From positions 1-64,000 of the forward strand of contig JAJEAR010000084.1 of NCBI GenBank assembly GCA_022822665.1: DNA of 64,000 nt, in the 5' to 3' direction. The translations under genes and the position numbers were made by a program. Numbering within the stretch: the stretch's first letter is position 1; every line of letters starts with the position of its first letter. Positions 9,493 to 20,611 of this stretch are shown here, piece by piece. The stretch is from Alphaproteobacteria bacterium. GTDB taxonomy: Bacteria; Pseudomonadota; Alphaproteobacteria; Thalassobaculales; Thalassobaculaceae. The notes below the pieces were generated by a model. The model was not told the DNA's origin. It did not search any database and was given only the letters and a program-made list of their open reading frames with translations.

Positions 9493-9792
9493 GACATCCC
9501 TCCAACCAAGTTAACTTTGAGTGGCAATAATCGTCGTTGCCGTCGCGCTTCCATAGGCCACCAAACACCCGGCTGGCGCAAGCTCCCAGAAAACCCGAGC
9601 ACACATCACGAAACGTGTCAAGCCTGCACGGCCGTATTCCGGTCGTTCTGCCGCCGGACACCTGCGATCCGTGACTTAAGGGTGTTGGCGGTGGCGGCAC
9701 AATGCTCCACAGGAAGGGCCGTGTGTGTCCGGTCGGGCGGCGCGAGATTGCACCAGAGATATCCCGATGTGGGTATCGGTGCGGGGCGGGAG
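9493..9792. other. Gap upstream of dctP and istA remnant
   Basis: A divergent gap of 300 nt. It must hold the dctP promoter and the left part of the former IS21 element. The palindrome AAGTTAACTT lies at 9508-9517. I found no convincing -35/-10 pair and could not define the IS terminal repeat. Confidence 0.4.
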
Positions 9793-10737
9793 ATGTATGG
9801 GGTGGAGCTTTGCGCAGTGGTTCGGCTGGCGGTTATCGAGGAGGGGCTGAGCCATTGCGAGGGTGCCGCCGGTTCGGGATCGACCGTCGGACGGAGAAGA
9901 AGATGCTGAGCTGTTCGGCGCCGCCGGCTACCGGCGCCGGAAGCCTGTCAGGCGTCCGAAGCTGGAGGGGTTCACCGGGATCATGGATGCGAACCTGGAA
10001 GCGGACCGGGCGCCCGACGTGCCGGTCAAGCAGCGGCACACGGCGCAGTGGAGTTTCGAACGGCTGCGTGACGAGCACGGGATCACGGGCGGCTACACGA
10101 TCGTGAAGGACCATGTGCGCTCGCGGAGTCGGTCGTCTCGCGAGGCCTTCGCGCCGCTGCACCATCCTCCGGGCCATGCGCAGGCCGATTTCGGCGGGGC
10201 GGTGGCCGAGGTCGGCGGCCGGCGCGAGAAGGTCGCCTTTTCTGCCTGATCCCGGCGCTTGGCGGTCTGTGGTTCCTGAAGGCCTGTCCGGGGGAGACAA
10301 CAGAGGCGTTTCTGGACGGTCATATCAACGCCTTCGCCTTCCTTGGCGGCGTTGCGCGCTCGGTGCTGTATGACAACACCACCCTGGTGGTGGCGCGGAT
10401 CCTGGGCGACGGTACGCGTCAGCGCACGCGGGCGGTCACGCATCTTCAGTCGAATTACCTGTTCCGGGACCGCCCCGGTCGACCCGTCAAGGAAAATGAC
10501 AAGGGCAAGGCGGAGGCGCTGGAGAAGACGGCGCGGCACAAGTTTCTCGTGCCGGTCTCGGAGCTGCCCGATCTGGAGGCTCTGAGCGAACGGCTTCTGG
10601 CGCGCTGCCTTGAGCGTCTCGACGCGCTGGACCGGGGCGCCAGGGCGGCGGCGCTGCTCGCCGACCTGGACACCCTGCGCGCTCTGCCGGGCGCGCCTTT
10701 CGAGGCGTGCGGGCTTGTGCCGGTCCGGGGCGCGTGA
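9793..10737 (+). pseudogene. istA: IS21-family istA transposase, frameshifted and 3'-truncated
   Basis: The IstA reading is spread over several frames. MYGVELCAVVRLAVIEEGLS starts at 9793; the sequence then moves to a frame giving RRFGIDRRTEKKMLS, then to GYRRRKPVRRPKLEGFTGIM (from about 9930) through GHAQADFGGAV, which contains a catalytic DDE aspartate. At about 10240 a 1-nt loss in a T-run shifts to LIPALGGLWFLKACPGETTE..., which continues through VARSVLYDNTT (second Asp region) to GAPFEACGLVPVRGA. The last ~100 residues and istB are missing. At least three frameshifts make it dead. It lies opposite in orientation to the istB remnant at 2.2 kb, with the TRAP-hydantoinase operon between them. 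Confidence 0.88.
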
Positions 10738-10815
10738 CCGCGCCAGCGGCCCGGCACAGTGCGTCAACGTAGGTGCGGCGTCGCTGCGCCGGCAATCTCC
10801 GCCAGCCGAAGCCGC

Positions 10816-11290
10816 TCAGGAGCCGCCGGGGGTCGGGCCAATCTCCCGGGCGAGGCGCAGCGCTTCGGCTCGGTTGCACGCGCCCCGAGCTTGGCGAACA
10901 GGTTGCGCAGGTGACAGCGCACGCCATACGTGCTCAGCCCAGCTCCGCCGCAATCTGCTTGTCCCGACGTCCCTAGGGATGCTGCAGGACCTCCCGCTCG
11001 CGAGCGCTCAGCGGCCGTTGCCGCGGGTGGTTCCCGCTCCCCATCACCGCCAGGATCGCGTGCGCCGTATCTGCGGCCGGCGAGCCGGGCGCCGTTTCGG
11101 AACTGGCGGCCAGGAGCTCGGCGCAGTCGGCGCGTTCGTGCGCCAGCGCCCCGCATAGGGCGTATCGGCGTGGGCGCGCAGATACGCCTCCACACGGGTC
11201 GTTGCCGCCGGCCCCGTTCCAGCACCGCCAAGTGCGCGTGCGCGCGCATCAGTGCTCGCCCGACATGTTCTGCCACCTCACTGTCGCCGA
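10816..11290 (-). pseudogene. Decayed LuxR-family (helix-turn-helix) regulator, C-terminal part
   Basis: Minus-strand frames read AHERADCAELLAAS, then PLSAREREVLQHP followed by an in-frame stop, then GRRDKQIAAELG and another stop. A second frame continues LSTYGVRCHLRNLFAKLGA, and after a further shift comes NRAEALRLAREIG before a TGA at 10816. Joined, this is a standard LuxR/GerE DNA-binding domain with a MalT-like helical part before it. At least two nonsense changes and two or three frameshifts show it is inactive. The upstream limit is uncertain; coding-like sequence fades at about 11.3 kb. It sits between the istA remnant and the tRNA-Ser gene. Confidence 0.75.
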
Positions 11291-11617
11291 GGCGTCCGGG
11301 CGGGACACGGTGCCCCGCGGGGGCCATTGCGACCTGCAAGATCGTGCAGGACGACGGGGAACCCCAAGCGTCGCGGATCCTCTCGGTCGAAGCGCCTGTC
11401 GAACTCCGGCCGGCGGTCCGCGGCCGTTCCTTTGACACCCGATGCGCAGGCCGGCAATCAGGTGCCTACCGGCCTGGCGAGATGCCGTGTGGAACGCCAA
11501 CCGGAAGCCGCTCGCCGTTGGATTTTCAACGACGCAGATTGCGTTTTCACTGTCAGGTTTGGGAAGGCAGGTCCAGATCTGTCGGGCAAGCCGATTCCGT
11601 ATCTTCCGATTGCCCAG

Positions 11618-11653
11618 CTATACAGGGCTCAATATCTATACAGGGCTCAATAT
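11618..11653. repeat. 18-bp perfect tandem duplication
   Basis: The 18-mer CTATACAGGGCTCAATAT occurs twice head to tail (11618-11635 and 11636-11653), about 50 nt from the 3' end of the tRNA-Ser gene. It is noticeably A/T-rich for this genome. It could be a slippage duplication or a trace of insertion at the tRNA. With only two copies and no spacers it is not a CRISPR array. Confidence 0.8.
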
Positions 11654-11699
11654 ATGGTGTTGATGGAGGTTCGAGATTCCCACAATTGATCTTCGCCCA

Positions 11700-11789
11700 T
11701 GGCGGTGGGGGTGGGATTCGAACCCACGGTGCACTTGCGCGCACAACGGTTTTCGAGACCGCCCCGTTCGACCACTCCGGCACCCCACC
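11700..11789 (-). tRNA. serU: tRNA-Ser (anticodon CGA)
   Basis: The minus strand folds as a class II tRNA. The acceptor stem is GGTGGGG/CCCCACC with discriminator G and an encoded CCA at 11700-11702. The anticodon stem encloses the loop CTCGAAA (anticodon CGA, reading UCG). There is a long variable arm (GTGCGCGCAAGTGCAC region), and the T-arm is GTGGG-TTCGAAT-CCCAC. Upstream on the minus strand, TTGGCG (11832-11837) and GATACA (11811-11816) are a weak promoter-like pair with 15-nt spacing. The 3' end faces the IS/LuxR debris at 9.8-11.3 kb, a usual arrangement at tRNA integration sites. Confidence 0.95.
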
Positions 11790-12184
11790 CCAGCGCATGG
11801 TCGGTCGCCTTGTATCCGGTCTTGCCTGCATCGCCAAGGAGTTTGTCAGGTCCGGTATTTGCGCCGTCCCGGAGGGTGGACGGGAGCAGCCGGGCCGTGT
11901 GTTTGCGCGGCCTGGACGGCATGGTGCGGAACACGTCCGGTCCGCCATTTCCGGATCGCCCCGAGCCTTTCGTCGCGGTTCCGGTTATCTGCAGCGGTGC
12001 AAGGCGCTCCGGCTTGATCCAGTCGAATTCGGCGTTGGCGACCCTGCACATCTTTCAGACAGGGTGCCGGATACGGTCACTTCAAACGGGGGGAAGCGAG
12101 GTTGTCGGCCGGATGGTGCGCGATGCGCCGGCGTGTCCGGCAGGGATGCAGCGTGGCAGCCGCGGGTCGGTGGTGAATTCCCGA

Positions 12185-12212
12185 TTGACAGTGCGGGCGC
12201 CGGGGCTATAGT
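12185..12212 (+). promoter_or_regulatory. Sigma-70-type promoter of the rplU operon
   Basis: TTGACA at 12185-12190 and TATAGT at 12207-12212 are separated by 16 nt. It is the best promoter match I saw in the window. It would start transcription near 12219, giving a leader of about 57 nt before rplU. The rest of the 11790-12275 gap shows no gene on either strand. Confidence 0.75.
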
Positions 12213-12275
12213 CCCCACCCTTCGGGACGCGGATGCGCGTGCCCGAGATCCAGACCTCTCCCGGGATCCCAGGCG

Positions 12276-12596
12276 ATGTATGCGGTTCTCAAGACCGGTG
12301 GCAAGCAGTACAAGGTCGCCGTCAACGACGTGATTGTCGTGGAGAAGCTCGCCGCGGAGGCGGGCGACAGCGTGGACCTCGACGAGGTGCTGATGCTTGG
12401 TGAGGGCGAGTCCTCGACCGTCGGCAGGCCGGTGATCGCCGGCGCCAGGGTCACGGCCCGGGTGCTGGAGCAGAAGCGCAGTGACAAGATCATCGTGTTC
12501 AAGAAGAAGCGGCGGAAGAACTACCGGCGTACGCAGGGTCACCGCCAGGACGTGACGGTGCTGCGGATCACCGACATCCACGCGGCCGGGGAGTAG
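12276..12596 (+). CDS. rplU: 50S ribosomal protein L21 (bL21)
   Basis: A 106-residue protein beginning [20 protein letters not shown], the standard L21 start, and containing the conserved [17 protein letters not shown], which binds 23S rRNA. Full length. It is the first gene of the superoperon, 64 nt downstream of the TATAGT box. rpmA follows after 6 nt. Confidence 0.98.
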   Translation: MYAVLKTGGKQYKVAVNDVIVVEKLAAEAGDSVDLDEVLMLGEGESSTVGRPVIAGARVTARVLEQKRSDKIIVFKKKRRKNYRRTQGHRQDVTVLRITDIHAAGE

Positions 12597-12602
12597 CAGC
12601 TC

Positions 12603-12866
12603 ATGGCGCACAAGAAGGCAGGCGGCAGTTCGCGCAACGGGCGCGACTCGGCGGGACGGCGTCTCGGGGTCAAGAAGTTCGGCGGCCAGGCGGTGATTCC
12701 GGGCAACATCCTGGTGCGTCAGCGTGGAACGCGGTTCCATCCCGGTGAAAACGTCGGCATGGGCCGGGACCACACGCTGTTCGCCAAGACCGAGGGGCTG
12801 GTCCGTTTCAGGCACAAGGCCGGCGGCCGAACCTACATCGCCGTCGAACCGGTCGCGGCGGAGTGA
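12603..12866 (+). CDS. rpmA: 50S ribosomal protein L27 (bL27)
   Basis: An 87-residue protein beginning [20 protein letters not shown], the canonical L27 N-terminus that reaches toward the peptidyl transferase centre, with [21 protein letters not shown] following. No N-terminal cleavage extension of the Firmicutes type is present. obgE starts 30 nt downstream, the usual rplU-rpmA-obgE order. Confidence 0.98.
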   Translation: MAHKKAGGSSRNGRDSAGRRLGVKKFGGQAVIPGNILVRQRGTRFHPGENVGMGRDHTLFAKTEGLVRFRHKAGGRTYIAVEPVAAE

Positions 12867-15055
<2,189 letters not shown>

Positions 15056-15065
15056 GAACGGACCC

Positions 15066-16355
15066 ATGTCGCTAGCCGAAGCCGGCCACGACAGCGAGAC
15101 ATCGCTCCAGACCGTCATGCAGATGCTCGGCCGCAACGCCAGGGCGGCCGCGCGCACCCTGTCGAGGGCGGGCGAGGAGCAGAAGAACCGCGCACTGCGA
15201 ATGGCGGCGGACGCAGTCCGCGCGCAGGCCGGCGACATTCTCGAAGCCAACGAGCGCGATATGGCCGCCGGGCGCGACCGCGGCCTGCGGGCCTCGCTGC
15301 TCGACCGGCTGGCACTGGACCGGGCCCGGCTCGACGGTGTCGCCGGCGGGCTCGAGGCGATCGCGGACCTGCCCGACCCGGTCGGGTCGGTCATGGCCAG
15401 CTGGACCCGGCCCAACGGGCTCGAGATCAGCAGGGTGCGCACGCCGCTCGGCGTCATCGGCATCATCTACGAGTCCCGGCCGAACGTGACCGCGGATGCC
15501 GGCGGCATCTGCATCAAGTCCGGCAATGCCGCCATCCTGCGCGGCGGGTCGGAATCGCTGCATTCCTCGCGCGCCATCGCTTCATGCCTCAGCCAGGGAC
15601 TGGAGGCGGCCGGGCTGCCCGCGAGCGCCGTGCAACTGGTTGCGACACGCGACAGGGCCGCGGTGGGCCACATGCTGACCATGCCGGAGTGGATCGACAT
15701 CATCGTGCCGCGTGGGGGCCGGTCACTGATCGAGCGGGTTCAGAATGAAAGCCGGATCCCGGTCATCGCGCATCTCGACGGGCTGTGTCACGTCTATCTA
15801 GATCGGGCGGCCGATCCCGACATGGCCAGGAACATCGTGCTGAACGCCAAGATGCGCCGCACCAGTGTCTGCGGTGCCGCGGAGACCCTGCTGGTTGACC
15901 GGGCCGTTGCATCCACACTGTTGCCGCCGGTCGCAGCGGCGCTCACCGAGGCCGGCTGCAGCCTGCGTGGCGATACACAGGCCAGGCAGCTGGTGGCGGA
16001 GATGGAGCCCGCCACCGAAGCCGACTGGAGCACCGAGTACCTGGACGCGATCCTGGCGGTCAGGCTGGTGGACGGGGTTGACGGCGCCATCGGACATGTC
16101 AACCGGTACGGATCAAGTCATACCGACACCATCGTGACCGGTGACAGTGCCACCGCGGAGCGGTTCCTGGAAGAGGTCGACAGCGCCATCGTGCTGCACA
16201 ACGCGTCGACCCAGTACGCGGATGGCGGCGAGTTCGGCATGGGGGCTGAAATCGGCATTTCGACCGGACGGTTGCACGCACGCGGACCGGTGAGCGTCGA
16301 GCAGCTGACCAGCTTCAAGTACGTTGTCCGCGGCAACGGGCAAACGCGTCCGTGA
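15066..16355 (+). CDS. proA: Gamma-glutamyl phosphate reductase
   Basis: A 429-residue NADPH-dependent reductase producing glutamate 5-semialdehyde, second step of proline synthesis. Family motifs include [26 protein letters not shown]-type [14 protein letters not shown], and the catalytic-Cys segment [15 protein letters not shown] at about residue 269. IVPRGG and [22 protein letters not shown] also match ProA. The stop overlaps the GTG of the next gene (GTGA). Confidence 0.97.
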   Translation: MSLAEAGHDSETSLQTVMQMLGRNARAAARTLSRAGEEQKNRALRMAADAVRAQAGDILEANERDMAAGRDRGLRASLLDRLALDRARLDGVAGGLEAIADLPDPVGSVMASWTRPNGLEISRVRTPLGVIGIIYESRPNVTADAGGICIKSGNAAILRGGSESLHSSRAIASCLSQGLEAAGLPASAVQLVATRDRAAVGHMLTMPEWIDIIVPRGGRSLIERVQNESRIPVIAHLDGLCHVYLDRAADPDMARNIVLNAKMRRTSVCGAAETLLVDRAVASTLLPPVAAALTEAGCSLRGDTQARQLVAEMEPATEADWSTEYLDAILAVRLVDGVDGAIGHVNRYGSSHTDTIVTGDSATAERFLEEVDSAIVLHNASTQYADGGEFGMGAEIGISTGRLHARGPVSVEQLTSFKYVVRGNGQTRP

Positions 16356-17386
16356 CTCCCATTCCCGGCGGTCGCGGAACCGTGGACACGGGTGACCGGC
16401 CGCACACGCGGCACGCGGCGCTGTCCACCCTCGTCAGACCGGATCCCGGATCCCGGCGCATCGGGCTCATGGGCGGGTCCTTCAACCCGGCGCACGACGG
16501 ACACCGGATGATCGCGCTGCTGGCGCTGCGCCGGCTGCGGCTCGACCGGGTCTGGTGGCTGGTGTCGCCGCAGAACCCGCTGAAATCGGCCGAGGACATG
16601 GCGCCGCTGGCTGACAGACTGGCCACGGCCCGGCGTGTCGGTGCCCACCCTGCGATCGAGGTCACCGCGCTCGAGTCGGACCTGGGCACCGCCTATACCG
16701 TTGACACGGTGCGGCTGCTGCGCCGGCGGTGTCCGCGAACCCGGTTCGTCTGGCTCATGGGGGCTGACAACTTCCGCGAACTGCCGGACTGGCAGGACTG
16801 GAAGTCCCTCATGCAGTCCATCCCCGTCGCGGTGTTTGCCAGGCCCGGCTACGGGGCGACTGCCCTGTCGGGAGCGGCAGCGCGCGCATTCCCCGGTGCG
16901 CGGGTTCGCGAACGTGCGGCGGCGCTACTGGCGGCGCGGCCCGCACCCGCGTGGACCTACCTTCACACCCGGCTCAACGCGGCATCGGCGACACGCCTGC
17001 GCGATGCCGCGAGTCGTGACCAGGTAGAGGACCTGCTGACACTGGTGCTCGGTTCCCTGGACGAGGACAGCGCGCAGGACGTGCTCTCGATCGACCTTGC
17101 CGGCAGGAGCACGATCGGCGACTACATGGTGATCGCGAGCGGCCGCTCGTCACGGCACGTGACCGCGATGGCGGAACACCTGCTCGCCCGCCTCAAGCCG
17201 ATGCAAGCACAGCGGCGCCGGGTCGAGGGACTGCGACAGGGGGACTGGGTCCTGATCGATGCCGGCGACGTGATCGTGCACCTGTTCAGGCCCGACGTCC
17301 GCGAGTTCTACGGCCTCGACAAGATGTGGACCGCGACCGTCCGCGCAGGCAGCGATGCGACCGGCGATTCCGGTCGGGCGCAGTGA
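16352..17386 (+). CDS. nadD/rsfS: NadD-RsfS fusion: nicotinate-nucleotide adenylyltransferase joined to ribosomal silencing factor
   Basis: A single 344-codon frame holds two normally separate proteins. Residues ~36-215 are Nad[15 protein letters not shown] (nucleotidyl-transfer HxGH), [21 protein letters not shown] and the final SATRLRD. From about residue 223 it is Rsf[54 protein letters not shown] and [10 protein letters not shown]. There is no stop or plausible restart with a ribosome site between them, although an internal start cannot be excluded. NadD makes nicotinate adenine dinucleotide for NAD synthesis; RsfS binds L14 and blocks subunit joining. The two genes are neighbours in many proteobacteria, so a deletion of the stop could have fused them. 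The GTG start overlaps the proA stop. Confidence 0.9.
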   Translation: MTPIPGGRGTVDTGDRPHTRHAALSTLVRPDPGSRRIGLMGGSFNPAHDGHRMIALLALRRLRLDRVWWLVSPQNPLKSAEDMAPLADRLATARRVGAHPAIEVTALESDLGTAYTVDTVRLLRRRCPRTRFVWLMGADNFRELPDWQDWKSLMQSIPVAVFARPGYGATALSGAAARAFPGARVRERAAALLAARPAPAWTYLHTRLNAASATRLRDAASRDQVEDLLTLVLGSLDEDSAQDVLSIDLAGRSTIGDYMVIASGRSSRHVTAMAEHLLARLKPMQAQRRRVEGLRQGDWVLIDAGDVIVHLFRPDVREFYGLDKMWTATVRAGSDATGDSGRAQ

Positions 17387-17394
17387 GTGGCGGG

Positions 17395-17853
17395 ATGCGG
17401 ATCACGCTTGCGGCTGTCGGACGGGCGAGGGACGACGTGTTCCGCGACCTCTACCGTCACTATGCCGGCCGGCTTGCCTGGGACCTGGAACTGAGGGAGG
17501 TCGCTGCCGGAGCCGCCCGTGACGATCGAACCCGGTTGCGCCTCGAAGCCGACGCGCTGCTGGCCGTGATACCGCGCGGAGCGCGCACCATCGCCCTGGA
17601 CGAGAACGGGACTGATCTTGACAGTCGAAGGCTGGCCGGGTGGATCGGGCGTCATCGCGACGAAGGTACCCGGCAGTTCTGCCTGCTGATCGGGGGGCCG
17701 GACGGTCTGGGCGAGGCGGTGGTCGGGCGATCCGACCTTGTGCTGTCGCTCGGCCGGGTAACCTGGCCCCACATGCTGGTTCGCGGACTGGTTGCCGAAC
17801 AGCTCTACCGTGCCGAACGAATTCTCTCCGGACATCCGTACCACCATGGCTGA
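17395..17853 (+). CDS. rlmH: 23S rRNA pseudouridine-1915 N3-methyltransferase
   Basis: A 152-residue SPOUT methyltransferase (RlmH, 155 residues in E. coli). It has MRITLAAVGRARDD at the start, IALDENGTDLDS, the knot glycines LLIGGPDGLGEAV, LSLGRVTWPHMLVRGLVAEQLYRA, and a C-terminal HPYHHG typical of the family. I used the ATG at 17395. A GTG at 17383 overlapping the previous stop (GTGA) is an equally usable in-frame start four codons earlier. It is placed after rsfS as in most proteobacteria. Confidence 0.94.
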   Translation: MRITLAAVGRARDDVFRDLYRHYAGRLAWDLELREVAAGAARDDRTRLRLEADALLAVIPRGARTIALDENGTDLDSRRLAGWIGRHRDEGTRQFCLLIGGPDGLGEAVVGRSDLVLSLGRVTWPHMLVRGLVAEQLYRAERILSGHPYHHG

Positions 17854-17898
17854 CCAGGCCGGTTTGGACGGCCCTGCCGGTTGGGATAGAATCGCGCC

Positions 17899-19446
17899 AT
17901 GAAGCCGGTCATGCTGTGCATCATGGATGGGTGGGGCGAGCGCGCGGATCCCGACCACAACGCGGTTGCCCTGGCTCACACCCCGGTCTTCGACCGCCTC
18001 CGCCGCAGGTGGCCGTGCGCCCGGCTTCATGCCTCCGGACAGGACGTGGGCCTCCCGGACGGCCAGATGGGCAACTCCGAAGTCGGGCACATGAACCTCG
18101 GCGCCGGCCGCGTGGTCATGCAGGACCTGCCCCGCATCAACAGTGCCCTTGCCGGGCGCGCGCTCGACGGGCACCCGTCGCTCGACCGGCTGGTGGAACG
18201 CACCGCCGCCGGAAGCGGGCGCTGTCACCTGGTGGGCCTGGTCTCCGCGGGCGGGGTGCATGCCCACCTGGACCACGTGATGGCGCTCGCGGCCAGGCTT
18301 GCCGGATCGGGCATTCGCGTGCTTGTCCACGCTGTCCTTGACGGTCGAGACGTTCCCCCCGCCCAGGCCAGGTGCGATCTGCCGCGATTCGAAGCCACGC
18401 TGCCCACCGGCGCGTCGCTTGCCAGCGTGATCGGCCGTTACTTCGCCATGGACCGCGACCGGCGCTGGGAGCGGGTCCGCACCGCATGGGAACTGCTGGT
18501 AAACGGGCAGGGCGACGCGGCCGCGACCGGGAGTGCTGCCGTGGAAACCGCCCATGCCCGGGGCGAGACCGACGAGTTCGTCCGCCCGTTTGCCATCGCG
18601 GGCTACGACGGGATGCGCGATGGCGACGGGCTCATGGTCGCGAACTTCCGCGCCGACCGCGTGCGCGAGATCCTGGCCGCGCTGCTCGATCCGTCGTTTG
18701 CCGAATTCGAACGTCCGCGCCTGCCACGTTTCGCGCACGCGACCGGGATGGTCCGCTATTCCGACGCGCTGGACCCGTTCATCGAGCCGCTGTTCCCGCC
18801 GGTGGATCTCGCCGGAACCCTGGGCGAGGTGGTCTCCCGGGCCGGGCGGCGCCAGCTGCGGATCGCCGAGACCGAGAAATACCCGCACGTGACGTTTTTC
18901 CTGAACGGTGGACGCGAGCAGGATCACGAGGGGGAGAGCCGGATCCTGGTCCCGTCACCGCGCGTCGCAACCTATGACCTGCAGCCGGAGATGTCGGCGC
19001 ATGAAGTGACCGACCGGCTTGTCGAGGCGATCGAAAGCGGCGGATTCGACCTGATCGTCGCGAACTATGCCAACCCTGACATGGTCGGCCACACCGGTGA
19101 CCTCGCAGCCGCGATCACGGCGGTGGAGACGGTTGATCACTGTGTCGGCCGCATCGAGGAGGCACTGCGCCATGCCGGAGGCGTGATGGTGCTCACCGCC
19201 GACCACGGAAACTGCGAGACCATGTTCAACCCCGAGACCGGCGGTCCGCATACAGCCCACACAACCAACCCGGTTCCCGCGATCCTGGTCAATGCGCCGG
19301 ACGGTGTCGGGTCTTTCGCGGACGGGCGGCTGGCCGACATCGCGCCGACCCTGCTGGAACTGATGGGGATCGGCATCCCGGCCGCCATGAACGGCAACTC
19401 CCTGCTTCGCTGGTCCGGATCCGGCTCGTATCGTGATGATGCCTGA
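17899..19446 (+). CDS. gpmI: 2,3-bisphosphoglycerate-independent phosphoglycerate mutase
   Basis: A 515-residue alkaline-phosphatase-fold enzyme interconverting 2- and 3-phosphoglycerate with Mn2+. It has MLCIMDGWGER at the N-terminus (metal Asp), the phospho-Ser motif GNSEVGHMNLGAGRVV (Ser near residue 60), HAVLDGRDVPP, YANPDMVGHTG and the metal-binding TADHGNCE. Full length. It overlaps the following envC-like gene by about 10 nt. It could also serve the glycerate route suggested by the kinase at 53 kb. Confidence 0.96.
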   Translation: MKPVMLCIMDGWGERADPDHNAVALAHTPVFDRLRRRWPCARLHASGQDVGLPDGQMGNSEVGHMNLGAGRVVMQDLPRINSALAGRALDGHPSLDRLVERTAAGSGRCHLVGLVSAGGVHAHLDHVMALAARLAGSGIRVLVHAVLDGRDVPPAQARCDLPRFEATLPTGASLASVIGRYFAMDRDRRWERVRTAWELLVNGQGDAAATGSAAVETAHARGETDEFVRPFAIAGYDGMRDGDGLMVANFRADRVREILAALLDPSFAEFERPRLPRFAHATGMVRYSDALDPFIEPLFPPVDLAGTLGEVVSRAGRRQLRIAETEKYPHVTFFLNGGREQDHEGESRILVPSPRVATYDLQPEMSAHEVTDRLVEAIESGGFDLIVANYANPDMVGHTGDLAAAITAVETVDHCVGRIEEALRHAGGVMVLTADHGNCETMFNPETGGPHTAHTTNPVPAILVNAPDGVGSFADGRLADIAPTLLELMGIGIPAAMNGNSLLRWSGSGSYRDDA

Positions 19447-20611
19447 CAGGTTTCGCACCGTCGTGTGGCTGCTGGCCCTGCTGGTGGGTCTGGCGGGCGC
19501 CGCCCGGGCCGATGACGGGCTCGGCGGCAAGCTGGAGACGGTGCGCGGACAGCTCGTGGAACTGGCCCGCGCCGTGCGCGAGCAGGAGTCCCATGTCACG
19601 CGCGCCGAACACCGGCTGTCCGAGCTGCGCCGCCGCCAGGAGGACCGCCAGACCCAGTTGGAGCAGATGCAGGGACGCCTCGCCGATCTCGCCATGGCGC
19701 TGCAGCGCCTCGCGCGCAGGACGCCCGAGGCAGTGGTGACCACACCGCACCCACCGCTTGATTCGGCCCGGGCACTCAGCCTGATCAGCTCGCTGACGCC
19801 CGGTATCCAGCGAGAGACTGCGGCACTCGGCGCGGAGGTCAAGGACCTTGCGGAATTGCGGCGGGCGATCACGCGGGAACAGGCCCGGCTCAGGGTCGCG
19901 GAGTCGGAACTGCAGCGCCAGCACAACCGGCTCGACCGGTTGATCGGGCAGAAGTCGGTCGCCCTGCAGCTGGATCGTGCCCGAAGCGGGGTCCCTCTCG
20001 TCGCCGGACCCGACATCCGGGAAACGGTGCAGACGCTGGACGAGCTTCATGCCGCGCTGAAGGCGGCGTCCGGCCAGCAGCGCGATGCCGTGCTGAAGCT
20101 GCAGTCGCTGCTCGCGCGGGTGCCGCAGGCCCCCGGCGGCCAGCGGCCGGAGACGTTGGCCGCGCGCGATGTCACCCAGACGGTACCCGAGGTTCCGGGA
20201 ACCGGCGAGGCGGTGCGGGCGCGGTTTACCTTCCCGGTCGCGGGCGACGTCGTGACGGGTTTCGGTGACGCTGACGGTCAGCACATGAAGTCGAGGGGTA
20301 TCACGGTCGCGGTGCGTCCCGGAGCCCGGGTCGTGGCGCCGAACGACGGGACCGTGGTATTCGCTGACGAGTTTCGCGGATACGGGCGTATGGTGATCAT
20401 CGAGCATGACGGCGGTCTGCATTCCCTGCTGTCTCCGCTGGGACGCGTCGACGTGCGGGCACAGCAGATGGTGTTCGCGGGTGAGCCGGTCGGCATCATG
20501 GGGCGTTCCGCACAGCGCGAAGAGCGTCTCTACGTCGAACTCTGGCGGGACGGAACACCCGTTGATCCGCTTTTCTGGATCCCGGTCGGAAAGGAAACGG
20601 TACCACAATGA
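19436..20611 (+). CDS. envC: EnvC-like murein hydrolase activator (degenerate M23/LytM)
   Basis: About 390 residues: signal peptide (TVVWLLALLVGLAGAARA), long coiled-coil regions (~25-110 and ~140-220, rich in E/Q/R/L), then a C-terminal LytM domain. The LytM fold is recognisable (FPVAGDVVTGFG, GARVVAPNDGTVVFAD, GRMVIIEHDGG, TPVDPLFW). The zinc HxH motif, usually LHFE, reads LYVEL, so the domain should lack peptidase activity. That matches EnvC, which activates amidases during septation rather than cutting peptidoglycan. Start codons GTG 19433, ATG 19436 and ATG 19439 are all possible. The stop overlaps the ctpA start (ATGA). Confidence 0.88.
   Translation: MMPDRFRTVVWLLALLVGLAGAARADDGLGGKLETVRGQLVELARAVREQESHVTRAEHRLSELRRRQEDRQTQLEQMQGRLADLAMALQRLARRTPEAVVTTPHPPLDSARALSLISSLTPGIQRETAALGAEVKDLAELRRAITREQARLRVAESELQRQHNRLDRLIGQKSVALQLDRARSGVPLVAGPDIRETVQTLDELHAALKAASGQQRDAVLKLQSLLARVPQAPGGQRPETLAARDVTQTVPEVPGTGEAVRARFTFPVAGDVVTGFGDADGQHMKSRGITVAVRPGARVVAPNDGTVVFADEFRGYGRMVIIEHDGGLHSLLSPLGRVDVRAQQMVFAGEPVGIMGRSAQREERLYVELWRDGTPVDPLFWIPVGKETVPQ

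Noticed and set aside
2215-10737. An intact composite transposon
   Set aside because: Both IS21 parts are truncated, no terminal repeats or target duplications were found, and the two ends carry different halves of the element.
10487-10927. Short ORFs on the minus strand over the istA remnant
   Set aside because: They read Ala/Arg/Pro-rich sequence antisense to recognisable IstA and end inside the LuxR remnant in other frames.
11618-11653. CRISPR array
   Set aside because: Only two copies in direct contact without spacers, and no cas genes; it is a tandem duplication.
19436-20611. Active M23 endopeptidase
   Set aside because: The HxH zinc motif is lost (LYVEL), so an activator role was preferred.
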